Origin: Pseudomonadota bacterium
Lineage (GTDB): Bacteria; Pseudomonadota; Alphaproteobacteria; Micropepsales; Micropepsaceae
Reading direction: 5' to 3'
Assembly: GCA_021817355.1 (NCBI GenBank)
Contig: JAKAVI010000098.1
Coordinates: forward strand, 1 to 12,237
DNA: 12,237 nucleotides
Shown: positions 6,857 to 12,237 of the stretch, in pieces
How the letters are laid out: each line of letters opens with the position of its first letter
Position numbering within the stretch: position 1 is the stretch's first letter
Position numbers and translations under genes: made by a program
Notes under the pieces: model-generated
Seen by the model: the letters and a program-made list of their open reading frames with translations, nothing else
Database searches by the model: none
What the model was told of the DNA's origin: nothing

Positions 6857-7792
6857 TCACCGATCCTTCGGGTCGAGCGCATCGCGCAGGCCGTCGCCGA
6901 TGAAATTGAAGCAGAAGAGAGTAACCGCCATAAATAGCGATGGAAAAATCAACAACCAGGGCGCAGTTTCGATTTGATAAGCACCGTTTGCGATGAGCAC
7001 ACCCCATGAGGTCAGCGGCTCGCGCACACCCAGGCCTAGAAAGCTCAGGAAGCTCTCGGCAAGAATTACGCTTGGAATGGTCAGTGTTACGTAAACGACG
7101 ACCGGACCGATAATGTTGGGGATGACATGACGCAGAATGATCACATGCCCTCCCACGCCGGAGGCCCGGGCCGCCTCAATGAATTCTGTCTCTTTCACCG
7201 AAAGCGTCAGGCCACGAACAATTCGCGCCATGGTCAGCCATTCGACTGCACCGATTGCAAGAAATAGCAGCCAGAGGCTACGGTCAAAAACAACCATCAA
7301 AATGATGACAAAGAAAATGAAGGGCAGGGAGTAAAGCACGTCGACGGCTCGCATCATCAATTCGTCGAGTTGACCTCCGACGAATCCAGAGATGGCTCCG
7401 TAGCTCACCCCGATGAATAGGCTGACAAAAGTCGCAACAAGTCCGACCGCTAGAGAAACTCTTGCTCCAAAAAGTACACGAACGAAGAGATCGCGTCCGA
7501 GAGCATCTGTGCCGAACCAGTGCGCACCGCCGGCAAAGCATGGAACATGGTGATCAGGCCACCAGGACGGTGCGCAAGAAATCAAATGGTAGTTGATTGT
7601 GTCATAGGAATACGGCGATAGCAGAGGCGCAAACAGCGCCATCATTGCGATGGCGCCCAATAGGATGATGCTCGCTACCGCGGCACGGTTGGCGAACATT
7701 CGCCTGCTTGCGTCGATCCAAAGACTACGGCCAACCACGTCTCGGGCGCCGATGATCAGGGCGGCTTTGTCGCTGGCGGTGACGTCCGTCAT
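6857..7792 (-). CDS. oppC: Oligopeptide ABC transporter permease OppC
   Basis: This inner-membrane permease of 311 residues pairs with OppB to form the peptide channel. A cytoplasmic N-terminal stretch of about 35 residues (OppC_N type, with [12 protein letters not shown]) leads into a first membrane helix ([17 protein letters not shown]). A periplasmic loop with [30 protein letters not shown], a strong OppC/DppC signature, follows, then further helices. The ATPase-coupling EAA loop reads [28 protein letters not shown]. The ending [13 protein letters not shown] is the usual DppC/OppC C-terminus. ATG 7792 overlaps the oppB stop by four bases (ATGA), so the two are translationally coupled, and the gene ends one base before the oppDF start. 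Confidence 0.95.
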   Translation of the reverse strand: MTDVTASDKAALIIGARDVVGRSLWIDASRRMFANRAAVASIILLGAIAMMALFAPLLSPYSYDTINYHLISCAPSWWPDHHVPCFAGGAHWFGTDALGRDLFVRVLFGARVSLAVGLVATFVSLFIGVSYGAISGFVGGQLDELMMRAVDVLYSLPFIFFVIILMVVFDRSLWLLFLAIGAVEWLTMARIVRGLTLSVKETEFIEAARASGVGGHVIILRHVIPNIIGPVVVYVTLTIPSVILAESFLSFLGLGVREPLTSWGVLIANGAYQIETAPWLLIFPSLFMAVTLFCFNFIGDGLRDALDPKDR

Positions 7793-8742
7793 CGCAGCCG
7801 CACCCTTGGATCAAGGACGCCATAAAGAAGGTCGGCAGCGAGGTTAAGGACGATTACCAGGGCGGCATAGGTTATGACGACACCCATCACCATGGTGTAA
7901 TCGCGATTGACTGCCGCCTGCACGAAGTAGCGGCCAATACCAGGTAAACTAAAGATCTGCTCAACCACCAGCGAGCCGGTCAGTATCGATGCTACCGCCG
8001 GCCCCAGATAGGATATTAGCGGCAAAAGTCCTGCGCGTAAGGCGTGACGCGTAATGACCAGATGTGCAGGAAGACCTTTGGCACGGGCGGTGCGGATATA
8101 ATTGGAATGCAGAACCTCGATCATGCTTCCGCGCACCAGTCGGGCTATGATGGCCATCTGTGGCAATGCGAGGACGATGACTGGCAGGATAAGGTTACGC
8201 AGGGCGCCGCCGTTCCAGCCGCCAACGGGAAGACTGATATGGTGGCCGAACAGCCAAACGCCATAGACGCCGAAGATCAGTGTCAGGATGGGGGCGGTTA
8301 CGAAATTGGGTATGGTAATGCCAATCATGGCAATGCTCATGATGCCGTGATCGGAAAAGCGGTTGTGACAGAGCGCTGCGATCGTGCCGAAGGCTGTACC
8401 AAAAAATATGGCCAGAACAATCGCGGTGAGCCCGAGTCGGGCGCTGACGGGAAGACCGATCTCGATCAGCTGTCCTACTGAAAAAGCACGATTTTTGTAG
8501 GATGGTCCAAAATTGAAATGCGCAAGATTGTCCAGGTAGCGGAAATATTGGCGGTAGAGCGGCTCGTCCAGGTGGTAGTTGTGCTCGATGTTGTGTTCGA
8601 TCTGAGGTGGAAGGCGGCGAACCTGGTCAAATGGACCACCTGGGGCCAGGCGCATGAGAACGAAGCTGAGCGTGATCACGGCAAACAGCGTTGGCACTGC
8701 GCCTAGCACACGTCGCATCGTATAGGCCAGCATCGACGGCAC
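7789..8742 (-). CDS. oppB: Oligopeptide ABC transporter permease OppB
   Basis: This inner-membrane permease of 317 residues is the partner of OppC. The N-terminus RRVLGAVPTLFAVITLSFVLMRLAPGGPFD is the classic OppB/DppB first helix followed by the APGGP turn. Several hydrophobic helices follow. The coupling EAA loop reads SNYIRTARAKGLPAHLVITRHALRAGLLPLI, then EQIFSLPGIGRYFVQAAVNRDYTMVMG and the ending [14 protein letters not shown], all family hallmarks. The start is uncertain: GTG 8742 has GGGGGA four bases upstream, whereas ATG 8733 gives the more typical MLAYTMRRV beginning but poorer spacing. It is the first opp gene in the operon, 154 bases after hutH on the same strand, and overlaps oppC by four bases. 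Confidence 0.93.
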   Translation of the reverse strand: MPSMLAYTMRRVLGAVPTLFAVITLSFVLMRLAPGGPFDQVRRLPPQIEHNIEHNYHLDEPLYRQYFRYLDNLAHFNFGPSYKNRAFSVGQLIEIGLPVSARLGLTAIVLAIFFGTAFGTIAALCHNRFSDHGIMSIAMIGITIPNFVTAPILTLIFGVYGVWLFGHHISLPVGGWNGGALRNLILPVIVLALPQMAIIARLVRGSMIEVLHSNYIRTARAKGLPAHLVITRHALRAGLLPLISYLGPAVASILTGSLVVEQIFSLPGIGRYFVQAAVNRDYTMVMGVVITYAALVIVLNLAADLLYGVLDPRVRLR

Positions 8743-8756
8743 GGTTTCCCCCGGGC

Positions 8757-8805
8757 GGTGGCGGCGGAAGCCACCAATTGCGCAAGGGCGACACGGTTGC
8801 CGTGT
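8757..8805 (-). promoter_or_regulatory. oppB leader with two hairpins
   Basis: On the minus strand, ACACGG-caa-CCGTGT (8805-8791) and then GGTGGC-7-base loop-GCCACC (8775-8757) form two perfect 6-bp stems. The second ends four bases before the GGGGGA that serves as ribosome binding site. This could end hutH transcripts or modulate oppB translation; no T-run follows either stem. No convincing promoter boxes were found in the gap 8743-8896. Confidence 0.35.
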
Positions 8806-8885
8806 TGGTCAGCCTTGCAGAAACCACAACACTGTCATTGAAGGGTTGAGGATTTGCCAACGCCACAGCGATGCGCATTTACTGT

Positions 8886-8895
8886 TCGTTAACGA
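8886..8895. promoter_or_regulatory. 10-bp palindrome just after hutH
   Basis: TCGTTAACGA is a perfect palindrome one base past the hutH stop codon, at the upstream end of the hutH-oppB gap. It is a possible operator for the opp genes, but short enough to occur by chance. Confidence 0.2.
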
Positions 8896-8896
8896 G

Positions 8897-10429
8897 TTAC
8901 CCAGCCGAAGGCAGGGCAAATGTGTCCGGCAGCACAGGGGCAAAGGCCCTTGAGCATACCAGCTGGTTGACAGTCTCGATCGCCGGAGCGAAGTAGCGGT
9001 CTGTGCCGAAGCGCGGCGTGCTCGCCCGCAGCAGTGCGTGGGCCTCTTCGAGCGGAGGGGAGGATCTGAGTGGGCGGTGGAACTCGATGCCTTCGGCCGC
9101 AGCCAGAAGCTCGATCGCCAGAATGTAACCGGTGTTGGTGTTCAGGGCCCCCAAACGCCGAGCAGCGAAGGTTGCCATAGAGACGAAGTCTTCCTGATTG
9201 GCTGACGTCGGCAGTGAATCGACCGAGGCGGGATGGGCGAGAGACTTGTTTTCCGAAGCCAGCGCCGCGGCGGTGACCTGGGCAATCATGAAGCCTGAAT
9301 TCAGGCCGCTTTCCGCTACGAGAAAAGGTGGCAATCCGGACAAGGAGGGATCGATCAGGAGCGCAGTGCGCCGCTCGCTGATGGCACCGATCTCGGCAAT
9401 CGCTATGGCCAGAAGGTCGGAGGCGATTGCCACTGGCTCGGCATGAAAGTTGCCGCCCGATAGCACGGTCCCATCACCAAAGATGAGGGGGTTGTCGGTG
9501 GCGGCATTGGCTTCGACAGCGAATACACCTCCGGCATAGCGCAGGGCGTCCAGACAGGGGCCGAGTACTTGTGGCTGACAGCGCACCGAGTAGGGGTCCT
9601 GCACGCGTGGGCAATCCTCGTGACTGTGTCGAATCTCGCTGCCGGTCATGAGCATCCGCAGAACCGACGCCACCTCTATCTGACCCGCGTGACCTCGGGC
9701 GGCGTGGATCTTTGGGTCGAAGGGCGTATCCGAGCCCTTGAGTGCATCGGTGGATAGGGCGCCCGCGATCAGGGCTGCTTCGAGTTCGGCCTCGGCGGCG
9801 TAAAGTCCGACGAGTGCGAGCGCCGTGGATACCTGCGTGCCGTTCAGCAGAGCGAGCCCCTCCTTTGCTTCGAGCGCCAGGGGGGTGAGACCGGCTGCAC
9901 GAAGTGCTTCACCTCCACTGACCGTACGTCCCCCCAGCCTGGCGCGCCCTTCTCCGATCAGGACGGCGGACATATGAGCCAGTGGCGCAAGATCACCTGA
10001 TGCCCCTACCGATCCTTTTTCGGGGATCTCCGGCAGGATGTCGGCATTGAGAAGCGCCAGAAGCTGTTCGATGACGACCGGACGCACGCCGGAAAAGCCG
10101 CGGGCCAAACTCGCAATCTTGAGTGCCAGTATCAGGCGAACCGTGTCATCATCGAGAGCTGAACCAACCCCGGTGGCATGGCTGAGAACAAGATTGCGCT
10201 GCAGCCGTGCGAGGTCTGCGTCGGCAATGCGAGTCTGCGCCAGCTTCCCGAATCCGGTATTGACGCCGTAAATGGCAGTACCGCTGGCCAGGGCGCGTTC
10301 GATGCCACTTCGAGACGCGCCAATCTCATTCCAGCTCTGTGCGTCGAGCGTAAGGCGCACGCCTCCAAGCCGTATGCGCCGCCAATCCGAAAGCTTCATG
10401 CGACCTGGTTGCAGGAGAAGTTCGGTCAT
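8897..10429 (-). CDS. hutH: Histidine ammonia-lyase
   Basis: This 510-residue cytoplasmic enzyme converts L-histidine to trans-urocanate and ammonia, the first step of histidine degradation. The electrophilic MIO cofactor forms from A143-S144-G145 within GSVGASGDLAPLAH. The catalytic tyrosine loop YGVNTGFG (Y54), the substrate-selecting pair S83-H84 (SH favours histidine rather than tyrosine or phenylalanine), Y280 in DPYSVRCQPQVLG, NPL at 313-315 and E413 in SANQEDFVSM are all present. The last motif usually reads QEDHVSM in HutH; here F415 replaces His. ATG 10429 is chosen because it gives the family length (about 510) with AAGGG about eight bases upstream; an in-frame TTG at 10516 would add 29 unlike residues. 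No hutU, hutI or hutG is in view. It lies on the same strand as the opp genes (154 bases before oppB) and is divergent from the flavoenzyme gene. Confidence 0.92.
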   Translation of the reverse strand: MTELLLQPGRMKLSDWRRIRLGGVRLTLDAQSWNEIGASRSGIERALASGTAIYGVNTGFGKLAQTRIADADLARLQRNLVLSHATGVGSALDDDTVRLILALKIASLARGFSGVRPVVIEQLLALLNADILPEIPEKGSVGASGDLAPLAHMSAVLIGEGRARLGGRTVSGGEALRAAGLTPLALEAKEGLALLNGTQVSTALALVGLYAAEAELEAALIAGALSTDALKGSDTPFDPKIHAARGHAGQIEVASVLRMLMTGSEIRHSHEDCPRVQDPYSVRCQPQVLGPCLDALRYAGGVFAVEANAATDNPLIFGDGTVLSGGNFHAEPVAIASDLLAIAIAEIGAISERRTALLIDPSLSGLPPFLVAESGLNSGFMIAQVTAAALASENKSLAHPASVDSLPTSANQEDFVSMATFAARRLGALNTNTGYILAIELLAAAEGIEFHRPLRSSPPLEEAHALLRASTPRFGTDRYFAPAIETVNQLVCSRAFAPVLPDTFALPSAG

Positions 10430-10524
10430 GGGGGCACCCTTTGTATCGCGTCCTCTTTTGACGCCACGGCAGGCATCGCGCAAGCACCCTACGGCTTGAC
10501 GAACAGCCTTCGGCAAGGATCTGT

Positions 10525-10534
10525 TGTGATCACA
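10525..10534. promoter_or_regulatory. Palindromic operator candidate in hutH / monooxygenase divergent region
   Basis: TGTGATCACA is a perfect 10-bp palindrome within the 128-bp gap between the two divergent starts, about 15 bases before the flavoenzyme ribosome binding site. It resembles half-sites used by many GntR-type or CRP-type regulators, but the spacing is not canonical CRP (which needs six bases between TGTGA and TCACA). No obvious -10/-35 pair was found: TTGACG at 10496-10501 lacks a matching -10. Confidence 0.35.
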
Positions 10535-10545
10535 GCCATCTGACG

Positions 10546-10551
10546 AAAGGA
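10546..10551 (+). promoter_or_regulatory. Ribosome binding site deciding the monooxygenase start
   Basis: AAAGGA directly abuts ATG 10552 but lies six bases before ATG 10558, so 10558 is the workable start. Confidence 0.7.
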
Positions 10552-10557
10552 ATGTTC

Positions 10558-11523
10558 ATGCCGCTTCCCCAACTTCTCCAGGGGCGTCTGCGCCTACCGG
10601 TGATCGGTTCCCCACTCTTCATTGTTTCGGGGCCGGAGCTGGTCATCGCACAATGCAAGGCCGGTATTGTTGGCTCCTTCCCGGCGCTCAACGCCCGTCC
10701 CGTGGAAATCCTGCGCGAGTGGATCATTCGGATAAAGAGCGAGCTAGCCCAGTATGAGGATCAAACTGGGCGCAAGGCAGCTCCGTTTGCGGTGAATCAG
10801 ATCTGTCACTCCTCGAATGATCGCCTCGAGCAGGACATGGAAATCTGCACAGAGCTCAAGGTACCGATCATTATTACCTCGCTCAGGGCTCCCAAAATGG
10901 TGGTTGACTCTGCGCATTCCTATGGCGGGCTGGTGTTCCACGACATCATCAATATCCGTCACGCCAAGAAGGCGGTCGATGAGGGTGTTGATGGTCTGAT
11001 CGCCGTGTGTGCCGGGGCAGGTGGTCATGCCGGTACGTTGAGCCCCTTTGCCCTTGTTCCAGAACTGCGCAAGTTCTGGAAAGGAACGATTGCACTGTCC
11101 GGTTCGATCGCAAGTGGAGGCTCGATCCTCGCAGCGCAAGCCGTCGGTGCCGATCTTGCTTATGTCGGGACCCGCTTTATTGCGACGCGTGAGGCCAATG
11201 CCGATGATGCCTACAAGAAGGCTCTGGTGGAAGCAGAAGGGGGCGGAGACATCGTTTACACCAACCTTTTCACGGGCGTGCATGGTAATTATTTGCGTAG
11301 CTCGATCGCGGCTGCAGGGCTTGATCCCGATAATCTTCCACAGTCGGACAAATCCAAGATGAATTTCGGCTCAGGCGGTAACACGAAACAGAAGGCCTGG
11401 CGGGACATCTGGGGTGCCGGACAGGGTGTCGGACAAATCGGCGATACGCCAAGTGTTGGAGAACTCATTGACCGCCTTGAGTCCGAATATCGTGCGGCAC
11501 GATCTGCTTTGCTGGTTACATGA
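10558..11523 (+). CDS. Nitronate monooxygenase-like FMN enzyme (2-nitropropane dioxygenase family)
   Basis: This 321-residue TIM-barrel flavoprotein belongs to the family that oxidises alkyl nitronates such as propionate-3-nitronate to the carbonyl compound and nitrite. Visible features: LPVIGSPLFIVSGPELVIAQCKAGIVGSFPALNAR at the N-terminus, FAVNQICH (strand 2), VPIIITSLRAP, the motif GAGGHAGTLSPFALVPEL with H157 in the place of the catalytic histidine, ALSGSIASGGSILAAQAVGADLAYVGTRFIATREA (phosphate-binding glycines and GTRF), and a C-terminal WGAGQGVGQIGDTPSVGELIDRL that covers the active site in this family. The first ATG (10552) touches the ribosome binding site, so 10558 is preferred. It is divergent from hutH and convergent with the AsmA gene (seven-base gap). 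Substrate is unproven; some relatives act on other electron-rich compounds or are simple flavin reductases. Confidence 0.88.
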   Translation: MPLPQLLQGRLRLPVIGSPLFIVSGPELVIAQCKAGIVGSFPALNARPVEILREWIIRIKSELAQYEDQTGRKAAPFAVNQICHSSNDRLEQDMEICTELKVPIIITSLRAPKMVVDSAHSYGGLVFHDIINIRHAKKAVDEGVDGLIAVCAGAGGHAGTLSPFALVPELRKFWKGTIALSGSIASGGSILAAQAVGADLAYVGTRFIATREANADDAYKKALVEAEGGGDIVYTNLFTGVHGNYLRSSIAAAGLDPDNLPQSDKSKMNFGSGGNTKQKAWRDIWGAGQGVGQIGDTPSVGELIDRLESEYRAARSALLVT

Positions 11524-11530
11524 GCAGTGT

Positions 11531-12237
11531 TCAATGACCGCCGAATATTCCCTGCAGAAGCTGTAGCGGCTTCTTCGTCTTGTGCGCGGGGGGATTGGGA
11601 GAGTTGCTTTGGGGTCCCCCCATTAGACCCTGGAGCACGCTCTTGGTTGAAAGGCCGCCCTTTGTGACACTGTTGAGAATGTTTCCTGCCACGCCGGACA
11701 AGTCCGGGGTATAGGAAAGGTGAGTCCACGGTCCATGTATACGGAAAGGCACGCCGAGTCCGGAGCGGGAAAGGGTTGTCACTGCAAGCGGCTTGACCAC
11801 GAAGTCCAGTGTTCGCGCACCCAGATTGATTGTCCCGGCACCCGTCATGGTCAGCAGTGGGCTCTGCAGATGGAAGTCGCGGTTGGTCATGATGCCATTA
11901 CTGATGACAAAGCTGCCTCCCATCGAGGTGAACTGCGTTGATTGCTGATTGCCACCAGATGTAGCGAAATTGCCCAGAACTCTGGAGAGTTCCTGGGCGA
12001 CATGCAGGAGATTGACGCCGCGGATGCGGCCGTTACGGAGCTTGATGCGTCCATTGCCGGCCAGCGAATGCATGATGACATCCGGACTTTGACCGCTTGC
12101 GGTCACCGTATATGAGAGATCGGCTAGACCTTCGATCTTGTCTACGGCCAGCGCGTCACTGAGCAGTGGCTTGGCTTCGACATTGGCAAGATCAAAACTG
12201 CTTGCGAGACGTACGATGCGCCCCTCCGGGCGGACCG
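11531..12237 (-). CDS. AsmA-family protein, C-terminal part (partial, runs off right edge)
   Basis: The frame is open from the TGA at 11531-11533 to the window edge, giving about 234 residues. A putative GTG at 12106 is internal: the reading frame continues upstream of it with EGRIVRLASSFDLANVEAKPLLSDALAVDKIEGLADLSYTVTASGQS. That segment followed by DVIMHSLAGNGRIKLRNGRIRGVNLLHVAQEL and SMGGSFVISNGIMTNRDFHLQSPLLTMTGAGTINLGARTLDFVVKP is the AsmA C-terminal domain (repeated beta strands, 'NG.I.G.NL' and 'G.G.I.L..R.LD' patterns). AsmA-like proteins are large inner-membrane-anchored periplasmic proteins linked to outer-membrane assembly and lipid traffic. The tail is rich in Gly, Ser, Pro and Lys (GGPQSNSPNPPAHKTKKP) and probably disordered. 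The N-terminal membrane anchor lies outside the window. Confidence 0.88.
   Translation of the reverse strand, partial: VRPEGRIVRLASSFDLANVEAKPLLSDALAVDKIEGLADLSYTVTASGQSPDVIMHSLAGNGRIKLRNGRIRGVNLLHVAQELSRVLGNFATSGGNQQSTQFTSMGGSFVISNGIMTNRDFHLQSPLLTMTGAGTINLGARTLDFVVKPLAVTTLSRSGLGVPFRIHGPWTHLSYTPDLSGVAGNILNSVTKGGLSTKSVLQGLMGGPQSNSPNPPAHKTKKPLQLLQGIFGGH
11556..11574 (+). terminator. Short hairpin past the monooxygenase stop, inside the AsmA 3' end
   Basis: AGAAGC (11556-11561) pairs with GCTTCT (11569-11574) around a 7-base loop, 32 bases after the monooxygenase stop, followed by a T-rich but not pure run (TCGTCTTG). It is a weak candidate terminator overlapping the convergent coding sequence. 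Confidence 0.25.

Noticed and set aside
8627..8878. 83-codon frame beginning in the oppB leader (possible leader peptide)
   Set aside because: It has no ribosome binding site, overlaps oppB in another frame for much of its length and shows no run of regulatory codons; the proline run comes from the GC-rich hairpin.
10496..10524. TTGACG as -35 box for the monooxygenase gene
   Set aside because: The sequence 17 bases downstream (ATCTGT) does not resemble a -10 box.
10744..11283. 179-codon minus-strand open frame within the monooxygenase gene
   Set aside because: It is antisense to a clearly conserved flavoenzyme, with no motif or start signal of its own.
1..12237. CRISPR array, rRNA, complete tRNA, insertion sequence or transposase, toxin-antitoxin or defence genes
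   Set aside because: I found no regularly spaced repeats, no RNA gene that folds, and no transposase, nuclease or toxin motifs on either strand.

Overview
The window looks like a Gram-negative, probably alphaproteobacterial, chromosome of medium-high GC. This rests on protein style (KdpDE, a ModE-type winged-helix regulator, a lipoprotein oligopeptide-binding protein, AsmA) and on a periplasmic protein with a CYD motif of a kind I associate with alphaproteobacteria. An acetic-acid-bacterium-like host is possible, but I cannot prove it from the sequence alone.

Layout. Bases 2-145 hold the last codons of a KdpD-type sensor kinase, which overlap the start of the KdpE-type response regulator (142-831, +). 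A gene-poor kilobase follows (832-1855), with a perfect inverted repeat just after kdpE and no convincing gene. A single-domain ModE-like regulator lies at 1856-2245 (-). Another non-coding stretch (2246-2756) contains several nested or competing inverted repeats. From 2757 to 8742 lies an oligopeptide ABC transporter, read on the minus strand as oppB, oppC, a fused oppD-oppF and oppA. Its binding-protein gene oppA is cut off from the rest by a plus-strand gene for an unrecognised secreted protein (4430-5038). Upstream of oppB on the same strand is a histidine ammonia-lyase (hutH, 8897-10429). It is divergent from a nitronate-monooxygenase-like flavoenzyme (10558-11523, +). The window ends inside the C-terminal part of an AsmA-family protein (11531 to the right edge, -), which converges on the monooxygenase gene.

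How the genes fit together. KdpD/KdpE would sense potassium or osmotic stress and control a kdp ATPase operon presumably lying to the left. The opp genes import short peptides. HutH deaminates histidine, one of the amino acids peptides yield, so hutH-oppBCDF reads plausibly as a peptide and amino-acid scavenging unit, although no other hut gene is visible here. The monooxygenase shares a 128-bp divergent control region with hutH that carries a perfect 10-bp palindrome.

Nothing here is clearly a new defence, mobile or RNA-guided system. The parts most worth a second look are the structured non-coding stretch between modE and oppA, the antisense gene splitting the opp locus, and a 12-bp perfect hairpin inside the 3' end of oppDF that sits exactly at a convergent gene junction.
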